In this document: in pieces, positions 15,749 to 24,732 of the stretch | How positions within the stretch are numbered: the stretch's first letter is position 1 | Layout: every line of letters begins with the position of its first letter | NCBI GenBank assembly: GCA_036311285.1 | Contig: JAXJQF010000084.1 | Coordinates: 1 to 30,021, forward strand | From: JAXJQF01 sp036311285 | Lineage (GTDB): Bacteria; Pseudomonadota; Gammaproteobacteria; Enterobacterales; Succinivibrionaceae | DNA: 30,021 nucleotides | Direction: 5' to 3' | Notes under the pieces: model-generated | Told to the model about the DNA's origin: nothing | Seen by the model: only the letters and a program-made list of their open reading frames with translations | Databases searched by the model: none | Made by a program: the position numbers and the translations under genes

Positions 15749-18160
15749 ATGGATGAAATAAGTAAAAAGGCTAAACAGCTAGTACCGTACATGCAGTTTC
15801 AAAACTTCGAAGAAATCTTCGAAGAAATGACTGCTGGTGAAAAAGGAAATGTGGCATTTTTGCTTCGCATGGAGCTAAAACGCCTAAACACCCCTTGCAT
15901 ACGTATTATGGATTTCAGAAATGATGGAGATACCGAGGAATTTGTATTTAACAATATTAGACATTTTCTACAAAAAGAAGATATTGAGGACTTTAAAAAT
16001 CTTCTTGAATTATACGGCAACATATACACTAACGGATTACAAGAAGAAGTAACCAAAAACCACAATCAACGAAAAAAACAAAAAAGATTAGAAGCTCTAC
16101 AAAACATCTCTGGAGAACATAACACCTCTTCAAATCGATATGATATAGAAGAGATTAAATTTACCAATTACGCACACCGTCGTGAAGAACGTATGTTTTT
16201 TAGCTCTCCAATTGCTATTACATACGAGGATAATAGTGTTTTATTTGCAAAAACCTCTGATCTTTCTTGTAGTGGGATAAAAATACTTCTTCCACACCCT
16301 ATTGAATTTACAGGTAAACATAATATCAAAATAACCTTTACAGGGCTTATTAGTTCTTACCCAAATGCTCAAGAAATACTTACGCATGTTCCATATGAAG
16401 TATTAGGTATCGAAACTAGAGAAGGTCGTGCATGGTTAAAAACAAGATGTTTACATGATAACAAAGATTTTGAAAGATTTATTCTATCATTCCAGGAAAG
16501 TAATAAATTTAGATATCGTATAGATTTAGACTATTTCTCAACTACATTAAATAACAAAGCTATTCAATATCAATACATTCCAAAAATACCTGGAATAGTT
16601 ATTTTATTCTCTAATGATTTTGATCCTAAACCAATATATGCATTAAAGAGCAACTATAATCATGAAGATTTAAATTATTGGAGAGATGAAAGAAGTGATG
16701 ACAAAATTGCATCAATATTTAATAAGAACAGAATAAACGCATTATTATCAAAACCTGAAAACAAACAATATACATATATTTATGCGTTTAAACATACTCT
16801 TCAAAACCACACATACTTTATTAGTGCTACTCTAGACGAATTAAAAGCAAAGGGACTGTTAGAAACTTTCTTTAAGATGTCTAAAGGTAAATCAAGCTTT
16901 AGAGTATATAAGTTTAACTTCAAAAAAATTAAACTCGATGCTATAACAATTAGAGACCTTATTGCTGATACTAAAGAAAATACTGTAGACGGCGTTTCTG
17001 CTCAATTAGAAAAAATTGGTTACTTGGGCCAATTAACCCGTATTGATACAGAAAAAGATCATACAATATATGAGCAATACACTTCATCTATTCCAGCAAA
17101 TGCCTTACAAGAATTTACAAACGATACTGAAAATGTAGAAAGCATAAAGCTTGAATACCTACAATATATTACTCCGAGAAAGGAACATCGCTACGAGTAC
17201 CAAACCGCTGCTACTGTATCTAATGATTATATTGGATTAGTACAAGGATGGACTAGAGATATCTCTACTACAGGTCTTCAAATTGAACTATCACATGGTG
17301 TTGAATGCTTCAATGGTGACGTTATATTAGTAACTTTGCCAAAATTCCAAAGCATGAAGAAAAAATTGCCATTAACAAATATTCCATACGAAGTAATATA
17401 CGTTAATTCAGCACATACAATTTTACACTTAAAATTAAGAAAGACTGTTCAATCTGATACTGTAAGTCAATTCTTAGATCAGCTAATTAAGGCAAACTCA
17501 CACATTTTAAAACAAGCTGAAAACATCTCTCAGATGAGTACTATGTCTAAAGCCTTAAGAAACTTAAGTGTTACTCATATTTTCTCAACACCAATAGCTT
17601 TAATTAAAGGCAAAAACAATCGTTTAGGGTATTACTGTAAGAGTTCTTCTCCTTCGCATATTAATGTGATAAGTAAAGTTTATCGTTCATCAAAAGGTCA
17701 TTCAAATCTTTTCCCGTTATTCTCTAATAATGTGTTAAAGAACATTTTAACTGAATTACCTGGGTTAAAATTATTAGAAACTAAAAAACAATTTAACATT
17801 TTAGTTAGAAGAGTAATAAAAAACGATTCAAGTATTATGTACGAACCATGCATTGAAGAACATTTTAAAACAATTCAAAATATTGTAGATTTCGTATCAT
17901 CTGGTTTAAAAAATGGTTATTTCGGGGCATTTACTGTTTTTATTTCAAGTAGTAGTAATCCAGACTTAACTGAGTTAGACAAAGACTTACAATACTTAAA
18001 ACGCTGTGCTATACACAAATTTAACGCTGTTGAAAAAACTATTTGGAATATTCTAGGATATATAGATATTGTAGAAATCACTGAATCTATATATGCTAAA
18101 TACAATTTCGAAGTTAACTATGATTTTGAAATTAAAGACAGCGACTTATTTATAGAATAA
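15749..18160 (+). CDS. Large protein with two PilZ (cyclic-di-GMP binding) domains, PlzC-like
   Basis: 803 residues, no signal peptide or membrane helix. Two PilZ domains are visible. The first has RREER (144-148) and DLSCSG (171-176). The second has RKEHR (477-481) and DISTTG (504-509). Both keep the RxxxR and DxSxxG residues that hold c-di-GMP. The N-terminal ~120 residues are helical, and the flanking regions (~250-460 and ~590-803) have no motif I recognise. Large two-PilZ proteins of this size sit beside serB in Vibrio (VC2344, PlzC, as I recall), so this is probably a conserved core gene and not part of the pigment cluster. No ribosome binding site is visible before the ATG at 15749. 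Confidence 0.85.
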   Translation: MDEISKKAKQLVPYMQFQNFEEIFEEMTAGEKGNVAFLLRMELKRLNTPCIRIMDFRNDGDTEEFVFNNIRHFLQKEDIEDFKNLLELYGNIYTNGLQEEVTKNHNQRKKQKRLEALQNISGEHNTSSNRYDIEEIKFTNYAHRREERMFFSSPIAITYEDNSVLFAKTSDLSCSGIKILLPHPIEFTGKHNIKITFTGLISSYPNAQEILTHVPYEVLGIETREGRAWLKTRCLHDNKDFERFILSFQESNKFRYRIDLDYFSTTLNNKAIQYQYIPKIPGIVILFSNDFDPKPIYALKSNYNHEDLNYWRDERSDDKIASIFNKNRINALLSKPENKQYTYIYAFKHTLQNHTYFISATLDELKAKGLLETFFKMSKGKSSFRVYKFNFKKIKLDAITIRDLIADTKENTVDGVSAQLEKIGYLGQLTRIDTEKDHTIYEQYTSSIPANALQEFTNDTENVESIKLEYLQYITPRKEHRYEYQTAATVSNDYIGLVQGWTRDISTTGLQIELSHGVECFNGDVILVTLPKFQSMKKKLPLTNIPYEVIYVNSAHTILHLKLRKTVQSDTVSQFLDQLIKANSHILKQAENISQMSTMSKALRNLSVTHIFSTPIALIKGKNNRLGYYCKSSSPSHINVISKVYRSSKGHSNLFPLFSNNVLKNILTELPGLKLLETKKQFNILVRRVIKNDSSIMYEPCIEEHFKTIQNIVDFVSSGLKNGYFGAFTVFISSSSNPDLTELDKDLQYLKRCAIHKFNAVEKTIWNILGYIDIVEITESIYAKYNFEVNYDFEIKDSDLFIE

Positions 18161-18196
18161 CAATCGTTTCAAGATTTTCTATACCTTCTTTAAAAC

Positions 18197-18229
18197 AATA
18201 AAAGCCAAAACAATAGTTTGGCTTTTATT
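18197..18229. terminator. Bidirectional Rho-independent terminator
   Basis: AATAAAAGCCAAA (18197-18209) and TTTGGCTTTTATT (18217-18229) are perfect 13-bp inverted arms around a 7-base loop. The arms supply A- and T-tracts for both strands. It lies between the ends of the convergent PilZ and serB genes and can serve both. Confidence 0.88.
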
Positions 18230-18253
18230 ATTGATTCTCTATAAATAATCTAA

Positions 18254-19213
18254 TTAAAGCTTTTCTAATCTTGTTGCAGCTTCTAATACACACGCAGCAG
18301 CTTCAAGACCAAAACTAATAATTGTAGCTGGAGCTTGTTCTCTTACAATTGGTTTTGCATGAATAGCAAAACCTAAACCTGATTCCTTAATCATTGGTAA
18401 ATCATTTGCTCCATCACCAATTGCAATTGATTGATTTTTAGGAATATTATATTCTTCACAAAGTTCATTTAATGTGTCAACCTTAACTTGTGAATCCACT
18501 ATTTCACCAATTAAATTACCCGTTAATATTCCATTCTCAATTTCAAATGTATTTGCTCTTACTAAAGTTAAATTAAAATCTTCCTTTAGCTTGTTAACAA
18601 ATTGCATAAAACCACCTGATGCTATAGCAATCTTCCAATTATGACTTTGTAATAACTTTACTAAATCAGCAAAACCAGGCATGATCGGAAGATTATTTCT
18701 AACTGTATCTAAAATTGATTCACTCGCACCCTTTAATAAACCAACTCTCTTTCTTAAACTTTGCTTAAAGTCTAACTTTCCATGCATTGCTTGACTCGTA
18801 ATTTCAGCTATTTGCTCACCTACACCATAAAGCTTTGCAATTTCGTCAATACATTCGATTTGAATACATGTTGAATCCATGTCTAGTAAAATCACACCTT
18901 CCTTTGAAAGTGTTGGAATATTCTTTACATGAATAGCATCTCTGCCATCTACAAACTTCTTTAATTCTTGGTTTAAATCAGGACTATATGTATTAGCTTT
19001 TGCAATTAAAACCTTATTTGAACAATATTCAAATGGAGGCATAAATGCAATTTCAACTTTATATTGATTACATAAAGTATTTACATCTTCTAAAAATTCA
19101 GCAATATCATTTTTGGTAATTAAAACTACATAACCTTCTTCTTTGAAATTTTCTTTCTCAACGTAACCATCAGCTGTTACACCATATAATTTCTTACTAT
19201 CTAAGTTATTCAT
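18254..19213 (-). CDS. serB: Phosphoserine phosphatase
   Basis: 319 residues from the chosen start, close to E. coli SerB (322). A haloacid dehalogenase-type phosphatase that makes L-serine from phosphoserine, the last step of serine synthesis. Motif I is DMDST (111-115), with the IQIECIDEIAKL stretch right after it as in E. coli; SGGF (motif II) and GDGANDLPMI (motif III) follow. The N-terminal ~90 residues are a poorly conserved ACT-like domain. The frame extends to an ATG at 19282, but that codon lies inside an 11-bp hairpin and the extra 23 residues are not typical. The ATG at 19213, with GGAA nine bases upstream, is preferred. It lies downstream of prfC on the same strand. Confidence 0.92.
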   Translation of the reverse strand: MNNLDSKKLYGVTADGYVEKENFKEEGYVVLITKNDIAEFLEDVNTLCNQYKVEIAFMPPFEYCSNKVLIAKANTYSPDLNQELKKFVDGRDAIHVKNIPTLSKEGVILLDMDSTCIQIECIDEIAKLYGVGEQIAEITSQAMHGKLDFKQSLRKRVGLLKGASESILDTVRNNLPIMPGFADLVKLLQSHNWKIAIASGGFMQFVNKLKEDFNLTLVRANTFEIENGILTGNLIGEIVDSQVKVDTLNELCEEYNIPKNQSIAIGDGANDLPMIKESGLGFAIHAKPIVREQAPATIISFGLEAAACVLEAATRLEKL

Positions 19214-19253
19214 TAATTGTTTTTCCAATCTATAAAATTTTCTTAGTAAAAAT

Positions 19254-19288
19254 ACAAGCATGACTTTTTCTACTACTGTCATGCTTGT
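19254..19288 (-). terminator. Hairpin between prfC and serB
   Basis: ACAAGCATGAC (19254-19264) and GTCATGCTTGT (19278-19288) are perfect 11-bp inverted arms with a 13-base loop. On the minus strand it follows the prfC stop by about 15 bases and is followed by a short T-run, as in an intrinsic terminator or attenuator. It also swallows the upstream candidate start of serB, which argues for the shorter SerB. Confidence 0.6.
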
Positions 19289-19303
19289 GCTACCTATTCT
19301 CTA

Positions 19304-20896
19304 TTAGTGTTCTCTTGTCTTATTGAACTTAATATTCTTATATCTTTCCATTGTTAAGTTTAAATTTACCATATTAGGAGCAATATATGTTAGGTTTCCA
19401 CCACCATCTAGAGCAATATTTTGAGGAACCTTACGTTGAATATCGTCTAACTCCTTTTGGTCATCGCTTTCAATCCAACGAGCAGTTGTAACACTTATTG
19501 GCTCATAAATAGCTTCAACGTTATATTCATTCTTTAATCTTGAAACTACCACATCAAACTGCAACACACCAACCGCACCAACAATTAAATCATTATTAAT
19601 AATTGGTCTAAATACTTGTACTGCCCCTTCTTCAGATAATTGTACTAACCCCTTTAATAACGCTTTTTGCTTTAAAGGATCTTTTAATCTGATTCGTCTA
19701 AACAATTCAGGTGCAAAGTTTGGAATACCTGTGAAACGTATCTTTTCCCCTTGAGAGAAAGTATCACCTATCTGAATTGTCCCATGATTGTGTAATCCGA
19801 TAATATCACCAGCATATGCACATTCGGCTTGCTCTCTATCCCCAGCCATGAATGTTACCGCATCAGATACATTAACATCTTTAGATATTCTAACATGATG
19901 TAACTTCATGCCTTTTTCATACTTACCAGACACAATTCTCATGAACGCTATACGATCACGATGCTTTGGATCCATATTAGCTTGAATCTTAAAAACAAAA
20001 CCTGTTAACTTATCTTCTGTAGGTTCAACAGTTCGTTCTTCTGTAGATCTTGATAATGGAGATGGAGCCCATTGGGTTAATCCATCTAGCATATTATCTA
20101 CACCAAAGTTACCTAAAGCAGTACCAAAGAACACTGGAGTTAAATTACCTGCTAAAAATTCATCTAGATCAAACTCTGGAGTTCCTGCTTGAACTAATTC
20201 AATTTCTTCTCTTAATTGACTAGCAAAGTCTTCACCAACAGTAGCATCTAATTCAGGGTTATCAATACCAGTAATTACACGTTTTTCTTGGATAGTATGT
20301 CCCATTCCCGATTGATATAAATATGTCTCATCCTTAAGAATATGATAAACACCCTTAAATGACTTACCACAACCAATCGGCCATGTGATTGGGCAACACA
20401 TGATAGCTAATTCCTTTTCAACCTCATCCATTAAGCTCATAGGATCTCTTGTTTCTCTATCAAGCTTATTCATAAAGGTTAAGATTGGAGTGTCTCTTAA
20501 ACGAGTTACTTCCATTAGTTTTCTAGTTCTATCTTCTACACCCTTTGCAGAATCGATAACCATTAAACAACAGTCAACAGCTGTTAAAACACGGTATGTA
20601 TCTTCAGAGAAATCTTCGTGACCCGGGGTATCTAATAAATTTACAAGGCAATCATTATATGGAAATTGCATTACAGATGTAGTAACAGAGATACCACGTT
20701 CTTTTTCCATTTCCATCCAGTCAGATTTCGCAAAAGTACCACCTTGACCTCTACCTTTTACAGTACCCGCTCTTTGAATAGCATTACCAAATAACAACAC
20801 TTTTTCAGTAATTGTTGTTTTACCTGCGTCCGGGTGCGATATAATCGCAAAGGTTCTACGTTTATTGATTTCTTCTAATAATTCTTTACTAGCCAT
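19304..20896 (-). CDS. prfC: Peptide chain release factor 3
   Basis: 530 residues, matching E. coli RF3 (529). A translational GTPase that removes RF1/RF2 from the ribosome after termination. The G1 loop is HPDAGKTT (21-28), the switch I region contains KERGISVTTSVMQF, G3 is DTPGHEDF, and G4 is NKLD. The ATG at 20896 (MASKELLEEI) is the conserved start and has AGAGAAA upstream; an in-frame ATG at 20926 would add ten atypical residues and lies in an inverted repeat. It is flanked by hairpins on both sides, suggesting a separate transcript from kdsA and serB or partial read-through. Confidence 0.95.
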   Translation of the reverse strand: MASKELLEEINKRRTFAIISHPDAGKTTITEKVLLFGNAIQRAGTVKGRGQGGTFAKSDWMEMEKERGISVTTSVMQFPYNDCLVNLLDTPGHEDFSEDTYRVLTAVDCCLMVIDSAKGVEDRTRKLMEVTRLRDTPILTFMNKLDRETRDPMSLMDEVEKELAIMCCPITWPIGCGKSFKGVYHILKDETYLYQSGMGHTIQEKRVITGIDNPELDATVGEDFASQLREEIELVQAGTPEFDLDEFLAGNLTPVFFGTALGNFGVDNMLDGLTQWAPSPLSRSTEERTVEPTEDKLTGFVFKIQANMDPKHRDRIAFMRIVSGKYEKGMKLHHVRISKDVNVSDAVTFMAGDREQAECAYAGDIIGLHNHGTIQIGDTFSQGEKIRFTGIPNFAPELFRRIRLKDPLKQKALLKGLVQLSEEGAVQVFRPIINNDLIVGAVGVLQFDVVVSRLKNEYNVEAIYEPISVTTARWIESDDQKELDDIQRKVPQNIALDGGGNLTYIAPNMVNLNLTMERYKNIKFNKTREH

Positions 20897-20921
20897 TTTA
20901 TTTTCTCTAAAACATGACAAA

Positions 20922-20960
20922 GGCATTTAAACAACTGTAAAACATAGTAGATTAAATGCC
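20922..20960 (-). repeat. 9-bp inverted repeat between kdsA and prfC
   Basis: GGCATTTAA (20922-20930) and TTAAATGCC (20952-20960) pair across a 21-base loop. On the minus strand the hairpin follows kdsA and is trailed by TTTGT, so it may be a weak terminator. The long loop lowers confidence. Confidence 0.35.
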
Positions 20961-20995
20961 GTGTTTGTATTTAAATTTATCTATTAATGTCTATA

Positions 20996-21859
20996 CTAAT
21001 CTATTAACAGTGGCTCAAATGATTTTACTAAATCATCGATCTTTTTAACCTGTAATAAGAAGTCCTCTAACTTATCCAAAGGTAAAGCACTTGGACCATC
21101 ACATTTAGCATTATTTGGTTCAGGATGAGCTTCAAGGAATAAACCTGCTAAACCGATGGCCATCCCTGCTCTAGCAAGTTCAGCTTCTTGTTCCCTTCTT
21201 CCTCCAGAAGCTTGAGCATCACCTGCTCTACATTGCAATGAATGAGTTACATCAAATATAATTGGTGCCCCGTTTGATGCTTTTTTCATAACACCAAAAC
21301 CTAACATATCAACAACTAAATTATCATAACCGAAGTTTGCACCACGTTCACATAATAGGATTTGATCGTTTCCGCATTCTTCAAACTTTTGACAGATGTT
21401 ACCAACTTGAGATGGGCTTAGAAATTGAGGTTTCTTAACATTTATAACCTTACCGCTCTTTGCTAACGCTTCAACTAAATTAGTTTGTCTTGCTAAGAAT
21501 GCTGGTAATTGAAGTACATCTACTACCTCAGCTAAAGGTGCAATTTGTTCATTTTCATGAACATCAGTAATAATCTTTACACCAAAGTTATCCTTTAATG
21601 CTTTAAAAATTTTAATACCTTCTTCTAAGCCAGGTCCTCTATATGAGAAAATAGAAGAACGATTCGCCTTATCCCAGCTTGCCTTAAATACAAACGGAAT
21701 ATTTAACTTATTAGTAACTTCTACATACTTTTCACATATACGCATTGCTAAGTCATAAGATTCTAAAACATTCATACCACCAAATAATACAAATGGTAAA
21801 TTGTTAGCAACACTTATATCACCAATCTTTACTACTTTATCTTTTACTAAATTAGCCAT
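20996..21859 (-). CDS. kdsA: 3-deoxy-8-phosphooctulonate synthase (KDO-8-P synthase)
   Basis: 287 residues (E. coli 284). Condenses phosphoenolpyruvate with arabinose 5-phosphate to make the KDO precursor of lipopolysaccharide. The sequence aligns along its whole length: GGMNVLES near the N-terminus (E. coli GPCVIESE position), FKASWDKANRSS, a TDVHE motif, and the QCRAGDAQASGGRR loop near residue 215. The GGMNVLES version is the common gammaproteobacterial one. It shows that the host makes KDO-containing lipopolysaccharide. ATG at 21859 with GGAA upstream; 27 bases after prmC, so the two are co-transcribed. Confidence 0.95.
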   Translation of the reverse strand: MANLVKDKVVKIGDISVANNLPFVLFGGMNVLESYDLAMRICEKYVEVTNKLNIPFVFKASWDKANRSSIFSYRGPGLEEGIKIFKALKDNFGVKIITDVHENEQIAPLAEVVDVLQLPAFLARQTNLVEALAKSGKVINVKKPQFLSPSQVGNICQKFEECGNDQILLCERGANFGYDNLVVDMLGFGVMKKASNGAPIIFDVTHSLQCRAGDAQASGGRREQEAELARAGMAIGLAGLFLEAHPEPNNAKCDGPSALPLDKLEDFLLQVKKIDDLVKSFEPLLID

Positions 21860-21886
21860 ATTTTTTCCATTATAAAAATTTCAAAA

Positions 21887-22747
21887 TTACTTTATATATC
21901 TACCAAGAGTAACGCGTTCGTTATTTCCTAAATCTCTGCAAGTTTCAACCTCTACAAAACCTGCTGACATCATTAAGGAACGAACATCTGAGCCTTGTCT
22001 ATATCCATGTTCAATTAACAAATACCCTCCATCACATAAGAATTTGGAAGCATCACGAATGATAATTAAAATATCTCTTAACCCTTGCATTGGAGCAACT
22101 AATGCACTCATTGGTTCAAAACGAACATCACCAATACTTAAGTGAGGATCTCCTTCACATATATATGGAGGGTTGGAAACTATTAAATGATATTGATGCT
22201 GTTCCTTTAAAGAATCATACCAATCGCTGTACATAAAATTAACATCTAAATGTAAATTTTTAGCGTTTTCCTTTGCTACCTTTAAAGCTGCTTCAGAATA
22301 ATCAATAGCATCTACATGAGCAGACTTAAATTCACTCTTTAACGCTAATGCTATAGCTCCGGTTCCGGTTCCCATATCAAGAATACGTAGCTTGTTATCT
22401 TTGACATCAATATTATTTCTTTTTCTTAGTGCTTGTTCTACTAAGGTTTCAGTATCAGGTCTTGGAATTAAAGTATCTTTAGTTACCTTTAAATTCATTG
22501 ACCAAAACTCTCTTTCGCCTGTAATGTAGGCAATAGGTGTACCATCAATGCGCATCATTACATATTTCTTAACAAGCTCAATTTCATCATCGCTTACTTG
22601 ATATTCAGGATATGTCAAAATAAAAGACTTATCCTTCTTAGCTACGAAAGAAACTAAAACATATGCTTCTAATGAAGCTTCTTCCTTGTTTTGAAATTTT
22701 TTAAACAAAGTTGCACATGCTTCTTTATATAATGCACCTATTTCCAT
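21887..22747 (-). CDS. prmC: Peptide chain release factor N5-glutamine methyltransferase
   Basis: 286 residues. Methylates the glutamine of the GGQ motif in RF1 and RF2. The N-terminal helical domain (~1-75) is followed by a SAM-binding fold with DMGTGTGAIAL (124-134) and the NPPY catalytic motif at 192-195, which binds the substrate glutamine. It lies directly downstream of prfA, whose product is its substrate, as in most gammaproteobacteria. GAGG stands seven bases before the ATG at 22747. Confidence 0.95.
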   Translation of the reverse strand: MEIGALYKEACATLFKKFQNKEEASLEAYVLVSFVAKKDKSFILTYPEYQVSDDEIELVKKYVMMRIDGTPIAYITGEREFWSMNLKVTKDTLIPRPDTETLVEQALRKRNNIDVKDNKLRILDMGTGTGAIALALKSEFKSAHVDAIDYSEAALKVAKENAKNLHLDVNFMYSDWYDSLKEQHQYHLIVSNPPYICEGDPHLSIGDVRFEPMSALVAPMQGLRDILIIIRDASKFLCDGGYLLIEHGYRQGSDVRSLMMSAGFVEVETCRDLGNNERVTLGRYIK

Positions 22748-22796
22748 ACAAATACCTCAATAAATACTAAAACCTAATTTCAGGTATTACTTATTA

Positions 22797-23888
22797 TTAA
22801 TTTTCGCTCGCAAGTTGAGCAAGCATATCAGCTTGATGTTCTTCAATAACAGGCACTACTAAAGAATCAAGATCACCATTCATGATTTCAGTTAATCTAT
22901 ATAATGTTAAGTTGATTCTATGGTCACTTACTCTACCTTGAGGATAGTTGTAAGTTCTAATTCTGTCTGAACGATCACCTGTACTTAAAATACTGTGTCT
23001 TTGCTCAGCCATTTCTTGTGCCTTCTTTTCTTCTTCAAGCTTAGCTAAACGAGATGCAAGAACAGCAAATGCCTTTGCTTTATTCTTGTGTTGAGAACGT
23101 TCGTCTTGACATTCAACAACTAAGCCTGATGGGAAGTGGGTAATACGAATAGCTGAATCTGTCTTATTAATGTGCTGACCACCTGCACCCGATGCTCTAA
23201 ATGTATCGATACGAATATCCTTATCTAAAATTTCAGGAGCTTCTGATTCTGGAACTTCAGGGAACACCATAACGGTACATGCAGATGTATGCACACGACC
23301 TTGAGTTTCAGTTTCAGGAACACGTTGTACACGGTGTCCACCTGATTCAAACTTCATAATACCGTAAACACCTTCACCGCTGAATTTACAAATCATTTCC
23401 TTAAAACCACCAAATTCACCTTCTGATGAACTCATAATTTCAAGCTGCCAGCCTCTCTTTTCAGCATACTTTGAGTATAATCTGAATAAATCACCAGCAA
23501 AAATAGCAGCTTCGTCCCCACCAGTACCTGCTCTGATTTCAACGAATGCATTATTATCATCCTTTGGATCCTTTGGTAATAATAATATTTGAATGTCCTT
23601 TTCTGCATTAGCTAAAGCTTCAGTACAACCACCAATTTCTTCTTGAGCCATTTCCTTCATATCAGGATCATCGCCCTCTAGCATTTCCTTCATTTCAGCT
23701 AAATCATTTTCTAATCTTTGGTATTCTTTAAAAGCTTTAACAACAACATCAAGTTGTGCATATTCTTTATTCAAATCACGAAACTTATTTTGGTCGCTAG
23801 CAATATCAGGTTCACCTAATAGAGCTTGAACTTCTTCAAATCTTTCTACTAACGTTTCAAGTTTAGTAATAATGCTTGGCTTTAACAT
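22797..23888 (-). CDS. prfA: Peptide chain release factor 1
   Basis: 363 residues (E. coli 360). Reads UAA and UAG and triggers peptide release. The stop-codon recognition tripeptide PxT reads PET at 191-193, a common variant, and the catalytic GGQ is at 236-238 in GAGGQHINKTDSAIR. AAGG stands seven to eight bases before the ATG at 23888. In many gammaproteobacteria hemA precedes prfA; here a long intergenic region does, so prfA has its own promoter and heads the prfA-prmC-kdsA run. Confidence 0.96.
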   Translation of the reverse strand: MLKPSIITKLETLVERFEEVQALLGEPDIASDQNKFRDLNKEYAQLDVVVKAFKEYQRLENDLAEMKEMLEGDDPDMKEMAQEEIGGCTEALANAEKDIQILLLPKDPKDDNNAFVEIRAGTGGDEAAIFAGDLFRLYSKYAEKRGWQLEIMSSSEGEFGGFKEMICKFSGEGVYGIMKFESGGHRVQRVPETETQGRVHTSACTVMVFPEVPESEAPEILDKDIRIDTFRASGAGGQHINKTDSAIRITHFPSGLVVECQDERSQHKNKAKAFAVLASRLAKLEEEKKAQEMAEQRHSILSTGDRSDRIRTYNYPQGRVSDHRINLTLYRLTEIMNGDLDSLVVPVIEEHQADMLAQLASEN

Positions 23889-24276
23889 TTTTTAACCTTT
23901 ATTTTTTAATATAGTTAAATATAACAATTTGGGAATACTGTTATTTTGATATTTAATAACAGATATATAAAATAATAAGAATGGCTAATGCTTTGGAATA
24001 GGGAATGCGAAAATATATAGAAACTTCATACAACACTCCACTACTTAGACATTAAAAAAGAATTTAAATATGTTCGTATTATATCACAAAATATACAGGT
24101 TCCTAAATAATAATATTGATATTTCTGTGAATTAATTATTCAAATTTAAACAGTAAAATTATTTTGTTTAAAATTAAGTATTTATAATTGAATAATAGAT
24201 GAAATAATTTTTGATACAAAAGTTTTCAATATAAAATCATCAAAAACTAAAATCATTAGGTTTCAAATACTAGAAA

Positions 24277-24292
24277 ACCCTCGTCAGAGGGT
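24277..24292 (-). terminator. Short GC-rich terminator hairpin downstream of the 30-residue gene
   Basis: ACCCTC (24277-24282), loop of four, GAGGGT (24287-24292). This is the most GC-rich stretch in the gap. On the minus strand the stem is followed by TTTTC, as for an intrinsic terminator, and the flanking A- and T-tracts extend pairing after one mismatch. It can end a transcript from the small gene, leaving a ~190-base 3' untranslated part. Confidence 0.65.
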
Positions 24293-24486
24293 CTTTATAG
24301 CATTTAAATTGAATAGGATTAACCAGCTCCCACATGTCTATCTTCTAAAATGTTTGGTTAAAACATTTAAAAAATCTTATACCTATATTTATCTATAGTT
24401 AGTTAAGTAAAGGTTTGTATTTATAATTATAATTTTCTAATTAGCTTGTATTTAAATTTTATCTTGTAGAAATTTCTACCTAAATC

Positions 24487-24579
24487 TTACTTAACGTAAC
24501 TAAAATTGTATTCTCTTGTAACAGGAGCGATTGTTAACTCTTCGTTCTTAACAATAAATAATTTTCTAAAAATTTTCAT
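24487..24579 (-). CDS. Probable 30-residue small protein
   Basis: Reading from ATG at 24579 to TAA at 24487 gives MKIFRKLFIVKNEELTIAPV followed by TREYNFSYVK. A GGAG (24589-24592) lies nine bases before the ATG. A candidate promoter is upstream on the minus strand: -10 TAATAT at 24676-24671 and a partial -35 TTGCAT at 24698-24693 with a 16-base spacer. A terminator hairpin lies downstream at 24277-24292. The peptide has a basic, hydrophobic N-terminus and a more polar C-terminal half; no membrane helix or leader-peptide codon run is evident. I do not recognise the family. Alternatively the transcript could be a regulatory RNA with a chance frame. Confidence 0.55.
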   Translation of the reverse strand: MKIFRKLFIVKNEELTIAPVTREYNFSYVK

Positions 24580-24648
24580 AGTTTGATTCTCCATTAACCT
24601 TTTTGTGTTTCTTTTTTTAAATTTTTCTTTCTTGTTTTCATTTGTTCT

Positions 24649-24664
24649 TGTGATTTACATCACG
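24649..24664. promoter_or_regulatory. CRP/FNR-family binding-site candidate
   Basis: TGTGA-TTTACA-TCACG is a near-perfect match to the CRP pattern TGTGA-N6-TCACA, and the inner GTGAT-TTAC-ATCAC also matches eight of ten FNR positions. In the plus direction a -10-like TAAAAT (24685-24690) lies 31 bases from the centre, which would place the site near -41 of a promoter reading toward pflA with a ~390-base leader. In the minus direction it would overlap the start of the small-gene transcript and could repress it. Confidence 0.5.
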
Positions 24665-24732
24665 ATATACATATTACCCTATTTTAAAATAAATGCAAGT
24701 AAAAAATGTAATTTTTTTATTTTTAAATGTAA

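Noticed and set aside
22797..23888. RF1 stop-recognition tripeptide is PET instead of E. coli PAT
   Set aside because: PET occurs in normal RF1 proteins such as that of Bacillus; it does not suggest altered stop-codon reading.
24300..24362. A 21-codon minus-strand frame starting MWELVNP downstream of the 30-residue gene
   Set aside because: It runs through the terminator hairpin and has no convincing ribosome binding site.
24461..24480. A TCTTGTAGA-AATTTCTAC sequence resembling parts of a Cas12a CRISPR direct repeat
   Set aside because: The halves are in the wrong order, it occurs once, and there are no spacers or cas genes. It is a simple 14-bp palindrome (GTAGAAATTTCTAC) after the small gene.
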